Source: Acidimicrobiia bacterium
GTDB taxonomy: Bacteria > Actinomycetota > Acidimicrobiia > Acidimicrobiales > CAIXPF01
Assembly (NCBI GenBank): GCA_947476745.1
Contig: CANJRG010000008.1
Coordinates: forward strand, 62,001-126,000
DNA: 64,000 bases
Reading direction: 5' to 3'
The notes beneath the pieces were generated by a model. The model was not told the origin of the DNA and made no database searches. It was given only the letters and a program-made list of their open reading frames with translations. Positions 49,861-58,215 of this stretch are shown piece by piece (within the stretch, counting starts at the first letter, position 1; each line of letters opens with the position of its first letter). Position numbers and translations under genes: made by a program.

Positions 49861-51210
49861 TCAGCCGGCGGTGGCCATCCCGACCGGGCCCAGGCTGCGG
49901 GTCCGCAGCACCTGCGCCTCGCGGGTCTCCGCCGACACCAGCGGGCCGGCCAGCGAGAACAACACCAACGCCAGACCGCTCGACGCCGCCGCCACCAGGA
50001 ACGCCAGCTCGTAGCCGGACACGTCGTGCAACACGCCCAGCACCGTGGGGCCCAGGCCGACCCCGACGGTCATGATCAGCGAGGACATGCTGTAGATCCG
50101 GCTGTACTCGCGCACCCCAAAGGTCTCCGCGAGCAACAACGGCTGCAGCATCAGCAGGTTGCCCACCGACAGGCCGAAAACGATGCAGGTGACGATCACC
50201 GAGGCGGGCGTGGCAGCGAAGGCGAAAGAGGCCAGCGCCGCGCCCTGCACCGCCATCAGCACTGCGGCGAAGGTCTTGGGGGGAACCCGGGTCACCAGCA
50301 GGCCACCGGCGAGACGGCCGATCACCGAGGAGGCGGCGACCATGGTCACCGACGCCGCGGCCAGGCTGTCGACCCGTTCGCTGACCAGCTTCACCTGCTG
50401 GCTCAACCCGCCGACCTGGCCCAACATCACGAACAGGTAGGCCGCCGTCATCAGCCAGTAGAAGCGGGTCGCCCGAGCCTCGGCGAAGCTGAGCCCTGGC
50501 ATCACCATCGCCGGCTTGGTCCCCACGGCTGCGCCGGCCGCCACCGGGGGCGGCGGGTCGCCGTCGGGGTACTGGTTTTCACCCGCAGGCGAGGACCTCA
50601 CCAGCAGCAACGTCACCGGCAGGCCGATCGCCACCCAGATGACCGCCAGCCACGGCGAGACCGGCCCCATGTGGTTACGGGCGATCAAGGCGGCCACGAA
50701 CGGCGTGATGGCGATCCCGCCCATCGACAGCCCGGTGGAGGCCACCGACAGGGCGACGGACCGGCGCCGCACGAACCAGCGGGCCACCGTGGTGGTCGCC
50801 GGAACCAGGCCCGACAGGGCGAACCCGGCACCGAAGACGACATCGGCCGCAAACATCTGCCACGGCTCGTGGACCTGGCCCAGCATCGCCAGGCCCACCG
50901 GGCCGAGCACCAGGCCGGCCACGATCACCTTGCGCACGTCCACCCGGAGCAGCAGGCCGGAGATGGCGTAACCGAACAGGCCCGACGCCACGAAGAAGGT
51001 CGCGGTGGCGGCGCTGGCCAGGCCGGTCGACCAACCCCGCTCGACCACCAGTGCCCGCAGGTACACGCCCTGGCCGTAGAAGCCGAACCCCGAGGACACC
51101 ATCAGCACGATGAACAGTCCGGCGATGACCCGCCAGCCGGTGAACGGCACGCTGGGCGGGGCGGCGACGGTCGTTCCCGGTTCCGGCGTCGTGCTCGGCT
51201 CGGTGTCCAT
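49861..51210 (-). CDS. MFS transporter, monocarboxylate/oxalate-formate type
   Basis: 449 residues. A short polar N-terminus (MDTEPSTTPEPG) precedes 12 predicted helices. WFVRRRSVALSVASTGLSMGGIAITP matches the WF-xxRRG region of this MFS group, also seen in the proteins at 1041 and 3091. ATG 51210 follows GAGGGGGA; the minus-strand TAGGCT about 40 nt upstream may be the -10 box. It is divergent from the metallo-beta-lactamase-fold gene. Confidence 0.88.
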   Translation of the reverse strand: MDTEPSTTPEPGTTVAAPPSVPFTGWRVIAGLFIVLMVSSGFGFYGQGVYLRALVVERGWSTGLASAATATFFVASGLFGYAISGLLLRVDVRKVIVAGLVLGPVGLAMLGQVHEPWQMFAADVVFGAGFALSGLVPATTTVARWFVRRRSVALSVASTGLSMGGIAITPFVAALIARNHMGPVSPWLAVIWVAIGLPVTLLLVRSSPAGENQYPDGDPPPPVAAGAAVGTKPAMVMPGLSFAEARATRFYWLMTAAYLFVMLGQVGGLSQQVKLVSERVDSLAAASVTMVAASSVIGRLAGGLLVTRVPPKTFAAVLMAVQGAALASFAFAATPASVIVTCIVFGLSVGNLLMLQPLLLAETFGVREYSRIYSMSSLIMTVGVGLGPTVLGVLHDVSGYELAFLVAAASSGLALVLFSLAGPLVSAETREAQVLRTRSLGPVGMATAG

Positions 51211-51371
51211 CGTTCCCCCTCCGTCGGCCGTGGCGACCGGGCCAGAGCCTACGGCCGGGCTGCGCTCGCATCGCAAGTAACGCACCGCAGCCCGATCGCC
51301 CCAGGCCTACCCCGGGCCTGCCGGGTTCCACCCGGGTCCTGCAGGAGCACCTCGTGCACTACGTTGCGGCC

Positions 51372-52337
51372 ATGGGACCACTCCATCTGCACGAACGCTC
51401 CTACCCCAAGGGGCTGGTCGAGGTGGCTGACGGCTGCTTCGCCTACCTGCAACCCGACGGCGGCTGGTGCCTGTCCAACGCCGGCCTGCTGCGCGGTCAG
51501 GGCGCCTCGCTACTGGTGGACACCCTGACCGACCTGCCCTCGACCGCCACCATGCTCGAGGCAATGCGGCCGCTGACCGACACCGCACCCATCCGGACGC
51601 TGGCCATCACCCACGGCAACCTCGACCACTACTTCGGCAACCAGCTCGTCGAAGGCGCCGAGATCGTGGCCAGCAGCGGCACAGCCCACGAGATGGCCAC
51701 CGGACCGACCCCGCAGACCATGCTCGATCTGCTGGCCGTGCCGGACCCGGTGCTCGGCGGCTACGTCCGTCACGCCTTCGGTCGCTTCGACTGGTCCGGC
51801 ATCACCGTGACGCTGCCCACCCGCACCTTCGAGGACCGCCTCACCGTCGACGCCGGCGGCCGGCGGGCCGAGCTGATCATGGTCGGTCCCGCCCACACCG
51901 CCGGCGACACCATCTGCCACCTGCCCGACGAGCGGATCGCCTACACCGGCGACCTGCTGTTCATCTTCGGCACGCCCATCGTGTGGGCCGGCCCGTTCGC
52001 CGGCTGGGTGGACGCCTGCGACCGCCTGCTGGCACTGGACTGCGACGTGTACGTGCCCGGCCACGGTCCGCTCACCGACCGACGCGGGGTCGAGGGCATC
52101 AAGGCCTACCTCGAGTTCGTGTACCGCGAATCCCGGGCCCGTTTCGATGCCGGGCTGTCGGTGCGCGACGCCATCTTCGACATCGACCTCGGCGACTACT
52201 CCGGATGGGGCGACCACGAACGGTTGGCCATCAACGTCACGGCGGCCTATCGCGAGTTCGACCCGTCGCAGCCCGAGGCCGGCTTCGTCGAGCTGTTCGG
52301 GTTGATGGCACAACTGGCCGCACGCACCGGGAACTGA
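51372..52337 (+). CDS. Metallo-beta-lactamase-fold hydrolase
   Basis: 321 residues. The metal-binding signature reads THGNLDHYFGN (80-90), with H81, D85 and H86 present but asparagine at the second histidine position. The other ligands are in GPAHTAGDT, YTGDLLF and PGHGPLTD. The Asn form occurs in a subgroup of actinobacterial proteins of uncertain substrate. ATG 51372 lies 6 nt after TACGTT, a leaderless start; the longer upstream start is rejected on that basis. Confidence 0.88.
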   Translation: MGPLHLHERSYPKGLVEVADGCFAYLQPDGGWCLSNAGLLRGQGASLLVDTLTDLPSTATMLEAMRPLTDTAPIRTLAITHGNLDHYFGNQLVEGAEIVASSGTAHEMATGPTPQTMLDLLAVPDPVLGGYVRHAFGRFDWSGITVTLPTRTFEDRLTVDAGGRRAELIMVGPAHTAGDTICHLPDERIAYTGDLLFIFGTPIVWAGPFAGWVDACDRLLALDCDVYVPGHGPLTDRRGVEGIKAYLEFVYRESRARFDAGLSVRDAIFDIDLGDYSGWGDHERLAINVTAAYREFDPSQPEAGFVELFGLMAQLAARTGN

Positions 52338-52513
52338 CCACGCAGGACGTTGCAGGACCGTGACAGGGCCGTTGTAGCACCGCGATCCGGGCGGCCGACC
52401 GCCGGCGAGTGAGCGGTCCCGAAGGCTCGTCGTGACCGTCGACGCGGACCGTTCGCGGGCGCGGGATCACCGGGCAGTGGCGAAACCCCTCTCCGGCCAA
52501 ACATGATGGGGCG

Positions 52514-53527
52514 GTGAAGACCCGCAAGCTCAGCACCGTCGACGGCTTCGTGCTGATCGATCTCGACACTGCCCCCGGTTCGGTCGGGATCGTCCGCTCC
52601 GCACCGAAGATCCTCGTCAGCGGCGCCGAGATGCTGGCCCGCTCCGTCACCTACACGTTCGCGGCGTTCGGGATCAAGGCCAGCGGCGCCTCGGCCGGGG
52701 TCAATGCCAAGCCCGAGGACCGGGCCGCCGCGGTCACCGCGTTCGCCGAGGAGGTGGCGTCGTTCGACCCGCCGGTCCTGCTCGACCCGGCCAAGGGTAT
52801 CGACCCGGACAATCTCGCCGTCCTCACCGCCAAGGACCCGCGCAGCGCCGCCCTGCGCGAAGTAAACGACGGCGTCTCCGGCGCCGACGAGCTGCTGGCC
52901 GGCGGCGCCTTGGCCGCCGCCGCGGCGGTGCACGGTCCCCTCACCGGGGCCCGCATCGTGATCGAGGGGTTCGGGCCCGTCGGGCTGTCGCTGGCCCGCC
53001 AGGCCGTCGCCTCCGGCGCCACCGTGGTGGCGGTGGCGACCACCGCCGGCACCGCCCTCGAGCCGTCCGGGTTCGACCCGGTGGCGCTCGCCGAGGCGTG
53101 GATGACCCAGGGTGAGGCCATGGCCAAGTCCATCGGCTCGGCCCAGAAGCCGGCCTGGGCAGCGTGGGGCGCCGACGCCGATGTGGTGTTCTGCGGCTCG
53201 AAGACCGGGGCGATGACCCACGAGGGTGCAGCGTTGCTGAAGGCCCGCACCGTCGTTCCCATCGGCCCGGTGCCGGTGACGACCAAGGCCGTGGCGGTCA
53301 TGGGCCGCAACGGCGTGACCTACGTACCGGACTTCGTATCCCTCGCCGCGCCGCTGCTGGCCGGGGTCGGCACGCTCGAGTCGGCCGAGTGCATCGGCAA
53401 GATCACCGAGCTGATCGCTGAGTGCGCCGGGTCGCCCGAAGGGCTGTTCCTGGCCTCCTGCGCCCGGGCCGAGTCGTTCCTGCGCACCTGGCAGGAGTCG
53501 ATTCCCTTCGGCCGCCCACTGGCCTGA
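52514..53527 (+). CDS. Glu/Leu/Phe/Val dehydrogenase-like NAD(P)-binding protein
   Basis: 337 residues. IVIEGFGPVGLSLARQAVASGATVVAV is the Rossmann motif of the amino-acid dehydrogenase C-terminal domain, and AKPEDRAAAVTAFAEEVASF lies in the catalytic-domain position. The expected lysine-rich substrate motif of true glutamate/leucine dehydrogenases is not obvious. It may be a divergent oxidoreductase. GTG 52514 is the first reasonable start. The 176-bp gap before it shows no feature. Confidence 0.7.
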   Translation: MKTRKLSTVDGFVLIDLDTAPGSVGIVRSAPKILVSGAEMLARSVTYTFAAFGIKASGASAGVNAKPEDRAAAVTAFAEEVASFDPPVLLDPAKGIDPDNLAVLTAKDPRSAALREVNDGVSGADELLAGGALAAAAAVHGPLTGARIVIEGFGPVGLSLARQAVASGATVVAVATTAGTALEPSGFDPVALAEAWMTQGEAMAKSIGSAQKPAWAAWGADADVVFCGSKTGAMTHEGAALLKARTVVPIGPVPVTTKAVAVMGRNGVTYVPDFVSLAAPLLAGVGTLESAECIGKITELIAECAGSPEGLFLASCARAESFLRTWQESIPFGRPLA

Positions 53528-53565
53528 CCCGGCGACGACGCACCGCCGGAGACAGCGCACCGCCG

Positions 53566-53599
53566 GAGCGTCGGCCGCACCGATCGGGCTCCGACGCTC
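53566..53599 (+). terminator. 9-bp GC-rich stem-loop after the dehydrogenase-like gene
   Basis: GAGCGTCGG (53566-53574) pairs with CCGACGCTC (53591-53599) around a 16-nt loop, in the gap before the acyl-CoA synthetase gene. Confidence 0.6.
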
Positions 53600-53641
53600 G
53601 GGCCCTAGCGGTAGGTGCCGCCCGCAGGAGAAGATGGACTC

Positions 53642-55465
53642 ATGAACGCTGTTTCGGTCGATGAGATCCACGCCGCCGTCGCCGGCGACACCGTCCCCCG
53701 CGCCTTCCTGCGCACCGTGCGCGCCCACCCGGCGATCGTCGCTCTGCGGGTCGCAACCGGCACCGACGCCGATGCCGACAGCTGGCAGGAGTGGTCCTAC
53801 CAGGACTTCCACGACCGGACGGCAGCGGTGGCCGGGGGACTCGCTGCGGCCGGGCTGCGCACCGGCGACCGGATGATCCTGATGATGCGCAACCGGCCCG
53901 AGTTCCACGTGGTCGACCTCGCAGCGCAGTTCCTGCGTGCCACGCCGGTGTCGATCTACAACTCGTCCTCGCCCGAGGAGATCGACTACCAGGCCGGCCA
54001 CTGTGGCGCCCGCATCGCCGTGGTCGAGGACGCCGGGTTCCTCGAGCGGCTGTTGTCGGTACGCGACCGACTCCCGGCCCTCGAGGCCGTGTACGTGATC
54101 GAACCGCCGGCGGACTGCCCGACGGGTGTGCGCAGCCTCACCGAGCTGCTCGACGCGACCCCTGCCGACCTCGCCACCCTCGCCGAGGCCACCGAGCCCG
54201 CCGACCTCGCCACCTTGATCTACACCTCGGGCACCACCGGGCCTCCCAAGGGCGTGATGATCAGCCAGTACAACGTCGTGTACACCGCCGAGCAGTTACG
54301 CCGGTGCATCGGCATGGCCCCCGAGGAATATCCCGGCCTACGGGTCATCAGCTATCTGCCCATGGCCCACATCGCCGAGCGGATGAGCAGCTTCTACCTC
54401 GGGATGTTGTCGGGCTACACCGTCACCACCTGCCCCGAGCCGACCGCCGTCGCCGCGTACGCCAAGCAGGTGCACCCGCAGCTCATCTTCGGGGTGCCGC
54501 GGGTGTGGGAGAAGATCCATGCCGGGGTCAACGCCGCGCTTGCACTCGACCCGGACAAGAAGCGCAGCTTCGACGAGGGGGTCGCCGCGGCGCTGCCCAT
54601 CAAGGAGGCGATGCGCAACGGCACCGCCACCGCGGAACAGGTCGAGGTCTGGGAGTTCCTCGACGCCGTGGCCTTCTCGCTGGTGCGGGGCCTGATCGGC
54701 CTCGACGAGGTCCGCGTCGCCATCAGCGGCGCCGCGCCCATCCCCCGTGAGGTGCTGGAGTGGTTCAACGCCATCGGTGTCCCACTGTCGGAGATCTACG
54801 GCATGTCGGAGTCGAGCGGCCCGATGACCTGGGACGCCCGCGAGCTGCGGCCAGGCACCGTCGGCCGGGCCATCCCCGGCTGCGAGGTCCGCCTCGGCGA
54901 GGACGGCGAGGTGCTCTGCCGCGGTGGCAACGTGTTCCAGGGTTACTTCGAGGACCCGGCCCGTACCGCGGACACCATCGTCGACGGCTGGCTGCACTCC
55001 GGTGACATCGGCGTGCTCGACGCCGACGGCTACCTCGCCATCGTCGATCGCAAGAAAGAACTGATCATCACCGCCGGCGGCAAGAACATCTCGCCCGCCA
55101 ACCTCGAGGCCGCGCTGAAGACCATCCCCCTCATCGGCCAAGCCGCCGCCATCGGCGACAACCGTCGGTTCGTGTCCGCGCTGCTGGTGCTCGACCCCGA
55201 GCTGGCCCCGGTCTGGGCGGCCCAACACGGCATCGCCTTCACCGATCTGGCCGACCTCGCCGCCAACCCCGAGGTGCTCGCCGCGGTGCAGCAGGACGTC
55301 GACACGGTCAACGAGCGCTTCGCCTCGGTCGAACAGATCAAGCGGTTCGTCCTGCTCGGCGAGGAGTGGATGCCCGACTCCGACGTGCTCACCCCCACCT
55401 CCAAGCTCAAGCGCCGGGGCGTGCTCGCCCGCTACCAGGACCGCATCGAGGGCATGTACGCCTGA
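53642..55465 (+). CDS. Long-chain acyl-CoA synthetase (AMP-forming, FadD15-like)
   Basis: 607 residues. LIYTSGTTGPPKGVM is the AMP-binding P-loop, IYGMSESSGPMTW the A5 motif, GWLHSGDIGVLDADGYLAIVDRKKELI the A7-A8 region, and SKLKRRG near the C-terminus holds the A10 lysine. Activates fatty acids as CoA thioesters. ATG 53642 follows AGGAGA. The stop codon lies inside a 15-bp tandem repeat, giving six in-frame stops. Confidence 0.94.
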   Translation: MNAVSVDEIHAAVAGDTVPRAFLRTVRAHPAIVALRVATGTDADADSWQEWSYQDFHDRTAAVAGGLAAAGLRTGDRMILMMRNRPEFHVVDLAAQFLRATPVSIYNSSSPEEIDYQAGHCGARIAVVEDAGFLERLLSVRDRLPALEAVYVIEPPADCPTGVRSLTELLDATPADLATLAEATEPADLATLIYTSGTTGPPKGVMISQYNVVYTAEQLRRCIGMAPEEYPGLRVISYLPMAHIAERMSSFYLGMLSGYTVTTCPEPTAVAAYAKQVHPQLIFGVPRVWEKIHAGVNAALALDPDKKRSFDEGVAAALPIKEAMRNGTATAEQVEVWEFLDAVAFSLVRGLIGLDEVRVAISGAAPIPREVLEWFNAIGVPLSEIYGMSESSGPMTWDARELRPGTVGRAIPGCEVRLGEDGEVLCRGGNVFQGYFEDPARTADTIVDGWLHSGDIGVLDADGYLAIVDRKKELIITAGGKNISPANLEAALKTIPLIGQAAAIGDNRRFVSALLVLDPELAPVWAAQHGIAFTDLADLAANPEVLAAVQQDVDTVNERFASVEQIKRFVLLGEEWMPDSDVLTPTSKLKRRGVLARYQDRIEGMYA

Positions 55466-55546
55466 ACCAGGTACGCCTGAACCAGGTACGCCTGAACAAC
55501 CGGCACCTGAACAAACGGCACCTGAGCGACGCACACCTGAGCGATG
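55457..55546 (+). repeat. 15-bp tandem repeat over the stop codon (six degenerate units)
   Basis: Units begin at 55457, 55472, 55487, 55502, 55517 and 55532; the first two are TACGCCTGAACCAGG exactly. Each carries TGA in the frame of the acyl-CoA synthetase gene (55463, 55478, 55493, 55508, 55523, 55538). Confidence 0.92.
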
Positions 55547-55553
55547 CGCGCCG

Positions 55554-56216
55554 TCAGCGCCCGTCCCCGGTCCGGGTACCACCATCGGGACGGGTGGCCC
55601 GGGCGGTCGGGTCGACCCCGGCCACCCGGGCCACCCGGGCCACCCGGGCCACCAGCGCGGTCTGCCCGGTGCCCTCCTCCCAGTGCAGGACCTCCAACCC
55701 CAACCGCTCGGCGAGGTCGCGCAACTCGCCCACCGCCGCCAGGTAAGCCGGGGCCGTATCGAGCGCACCCGTCGCACCGGTCGCGTCCCGGCCGACGACG
55801 GAGAGCCGGCTGGTGACCACCAGGGCCCCGGGCCGCAGGAGCCGGCCGATGGCGCTCTCGATCAGCGGGGACCGGAAATGGCCCATGACCAGCAGGTCGT
55901 AGGGGCCGGGGCACGACGCCGGCAGGCCGTCGTCGAGATCGGCCTGCACGAGGCGTACCTGGGATCGCACCCCCGCGGCCGCGGCGGCGCGGGCCACCGC
56001 ACCGAGCGCGGCGTCGGCAATGTCGACGGCGTCGACCTGCCAGCCCCGCTCGGCCAACCAAACGGCTTCGGCGCCGCGGCCACAGGCCAGATCGAGGGCC
56101 CGGCCGGGCGGCGTCAGAGCCTCGGTAGCGGCGACGAGGATCGCCCGCGGCGCCGGGCGGGCGGCGCCGGCGCCGGCATGGCGCTCGTTCCAGCGTTGAC
56201 GATCCTCGCAAGCCAC
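55554..56216 (-). CDS. SAM-dependent methyltransferase
   Basis: 220 residues. ALDLACGRGAEAVWLAERGWQVDAVDIADAAL is the class I SAM motif I-II region, and YDLLVMGHFRSPL motif IV. It resembles TehB/Methyltransf_11-type enzymes. The C-terminal tail has VARVARVARVAG from a 9-bp repeat (55621-55653). GTG 56216 is the likely start. It is divergent from the epoxide hydrolase gene. The methyl acceptor is unknown. Confidence 0.85.
   Translation of the reverse strand: MACEDRQRWNERHAGAGAARPAPRAILVAATEALTPPGRALDLACGRGAEAVWLAERGWQVDAVDIADAALGAVARAAAAAGVRSQVRLVQADLDDGLPASCPGPYDLLVMGHFRSPLIESAIGRLLRPGALVVTSRLSVVGRDATGATGALDTAPAYLAAVGELRDLAERLGLEVLHWEEGTGQTALVARVARVARVAGVDPTARATRPDGGTRTGDGR
55621..55653 (+). 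repeat. 9-bp tandem repeat in methyltransferase tail (GCCACCCGG, three copies plus)
   Basis: Three perfect copies and a partial fourth encode VAR repeats on the minus strand, near the C-terminus of the methyltransferase. Confidence 0.85.
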
Positions 56217-56284
56217 GGGCGGGCCGAACCCTTCGTCGGGCGTAGTAGAACGATCCCACGCTACCGACGAGACCTGGGAGCATC

Positions 56285-57253
56285 GTGCAGCACCGAACCC
56301 TCAACGCCAACGGCATCCGTATCCACGCGGTCGAAGCCGGCAGCGGACCGCTCGTCCTGTTCGTCCACGGCTTCCCCGAGTCGTGGTACTCGTGGCGTCA
56401 CCAGCTGCCCGTGCTGGCCGAGGCCGGTTACCACGCCGTGGCCATCGACGTGCGCGGCTACGGCCGTTCCTCCGCCCCGGTGGCGGTAGACGCCTACCGC
56501 ATGACCCAGCACGTCGCCGACAACCTCGGCGTGGTCGAGGCCCTCGGGCACAGCGAGGCCGTGGTCGTCGGCCACGACTGGGGTGCCCCCATCGCCTGGA
56601 ACTCGGCGCTGCTGCGGCCCGACGTGTTCCGCGCCGTCGCCGGCCTGTCGGTGCCCTACACCCCACGCGGCCTCGTCCGGCCCTCCGCCGCCTTCCGGGC
56701 CATGGGCGGCGCCGAGGAGTTCTACATCGAGTACTTCCAGCAGCCCGGCCGCGCCGAGGCCGAGATCGAACCCGACGTCGCCGGATGGCTCGAGGGGTTC
56801 TACTACTCGGCCTCCGGGTCGGCGCCGCCGATGCTGCCCGGGACCGGTTCCATGGCCACCATCGCCCCCGGTGGCCGGATGCGGGACCGTTTCGCCCGGC
56901 CCGAGGAGACCCTGACGTGGCTCAGCGCCGAGGACCTGGCGTTCTACACCGCCGAGTTCGAGCGGAGCGGCTTCTCCGGCGGCTTGAACCGCTACCGCAA
57001 CGTGGACCGCGACTTCGAGGATCTCGCGGCCTTCGGCGGCCGGCCGATCACCGTGCCTGCGCTGTTCATCGGGGGCAGCAAGGACGGCCCGACCCTGTGG
57101 GGGGCCAAGGCCATCGAACGGTTCCCCCAGACCCTGCCCCTGCTGCACCGCTCGGTCATCCTCGACGGGTGCGGCCACTGGACCCAGCAGGAACGACCGG
57201 CCGAGGTCGACGCCGCCCTGCTCGACTTCCTCGCCACCGTCGATCGACGCTGA
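56285..57253 (+). CDS. Alpha/beta-hydrolase-fold epoxide hydrolase
   Basis: 322 residues. HGFPESWYSWRHQLP is the oxyanion motif of epoxide hydrolases and D98 in VVGHDWGAPIAW the nucleophilic aspartate. DVRGYGRSSAP and the late DGCGHWTQQE supply further motifs and the catalytic histidine. It opens epoxides to diols; a haloalkane dehalogenase is less likely. GTG 56285 follows GGGAG. Confidence 0.92.
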   Translation: MQHRTLNANGIRIHAVEAGSGPLVLFVHGFPESWYSWRHQLPVLAEAGYHAVAIDVRGYGRSSAPVAVDAYRMTQHVADNLGVVEALGHSEAVVVGHDWGAPIAWNSALLRPDVFRAVAGLSVPYTPRGLVRPSAAFRAMGGAEEFYIEYFQQPGRAEAEIEPDVAGWLEGFYYSASGSAPPMLPGTGSMATIAPGGRMRDRFARPEETLTWLSAEDLAFYTAEFERSGFSGGLNRYRNVDRDFEDLAAFGGRPITVPALFIGGSKDGPTLWGAKAIERFPQTLPLLHRSVILDGCGHWTQQERPAEVDAALLDFLATVDRR

Positions 57254-57284
57254 ACCGACAGAGCTACCCGAGCCGCTCGAGCTA

Positions 57285-57315
57285 CCGACCGGACCACCGC
57301 TGGGCACCCGGTCGG
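57285..57315. terminator. GC hairpin between convergent genes
   Basis: CCGACCGG (57285-57292) pairs with CCGGTCGG (57308-57315), between the epoxide hydrolase stop (57253) and the methyltransferase stop (57352). Confidence 0.65.
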
Positions 57316-57351
57316 CGGGTCAGCCGCTCGACGCGCGGTGCGGTCGGCCTA

Positions 57352-58152
57352 TCAGCCAGCGGTGGGGCCGGGGCCGCTGCCGGGGCTGTCGGACCGCTTC
57401 TCGGCGGTGATGCGCAGCACGATGCCGTCGCGACGCTCCTCCACCAGCCGCATCGATGAGCCCAGCCACGCCACGGTTCGGGCCGACGTCGGGAAGCGGA
57501 TCCCATTCGGGCCGGCCAGGAGTTGGGCCAGGCGCGCCGCGCCGGAGTCGGCAGGAACCAGGCTCATGCAGAACAGACGTCCACCGGGGCGCAGCACCCG
57601 GACCATCTCCGCCAGCGCCGCGGCCTCGTCGCCGATCTCGTTGAGCGATCCGCCCATCACCACCGCGTCGACCGAGCCGTCGCTGAAAGGCAGGTGGGCA
57701 GCCAGCGCCCGCACCGCATCGACCCGGTCACCGATGTCCTCCAGCGCACAGCGCTGCAGGGCCCGGCGCAGGAACGGACTGCTGTGGTCGATCAGCACCA
57801 CCTCGGCACCCCCGTGCGCCAGGTGACGGCCGTAGAGACCCTCTGAGCAGGCCACGTCCAGCACCACACCGCCGCCCTCGAGCGCCGGCTGCACGGCCGT
57901 CGCCAACTCGGCGAGTTCCTCCCCGACCGGGAACGCCCGACCGGCGAGCAGCCCCAGCGACCGGACCCGCCAAACCGACTCGTACAGCCGCGCCGTCACC
58001 GTCAGACGGTTCACCAGCTGGGCCGGGTTCCACGACGCGTGACGCGCCGCCATGGCCTCGATGATGCCGTCGTCGTCACGGGCGATGGGCCCGATGAACC
58101 CGGCAAGGCGAGCGGGAACGACACGACGCAGCGGGACCGCCTGGTGGTTCAT
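57352..58152 (-). CDS. SAM-dependent methyltransferase
   Basis: 266 residues. VVLDVACSEGLYGRHLAHGGAEVVLIDHS is motif I-II, DAVVMGGSLNEIGDEAAALAEMVRVLRPGGRLF motifs IV-VI. An N-terminal helical region of about 90 residues precedes the fold. It looks like a small-molecule or lipid methyltransferase of the Methyltransf_11/25 type. ATG 58152 (MNHQAVPL) is preferred over an upstream in-frame start. It is the last gene of a minus-strand run from 61503. Confidence 0.85.
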   Translation of the reverse strand: MNHQAVPLRRVVPARLAGFIGPIARDDDGIIEAMAARHASWNPAQLVNRLTVTARLYESVWRVRSLGLLAGRAFPVGEELAELATAVQPALEGGGVVLDVACSEGLYGRHLAHGGAEVVLIDHSSPFLRRALQRCALEDIGDRVDAVRALAAHLPFSDGSVDAVVMGGSLNEIGDEAAALAEMVRVLRPGGRLFCMSLVPADSGAARLAQLLAGPNGIRFPTSARTVAWLGSSMRLVEERRDGIVLRITAEKRSDSPGSGPGPTAG

Positions 58153-58215
58153 GCCCTCAGCGTGGCGGGCCGGAGCCCGCGATGCCAACCGGAGAACAGG
58201 CCGTACCCGGGCGGT

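Noticed and set aside
55432-56316. Minus-strand frame across the 15-bp repeats (VQAYLVQAYLVQAY ending)
   Set aside because: It overlaps the methyltransferase gene in another frame, and its repeats simply translate the stop-codon array in reverse.
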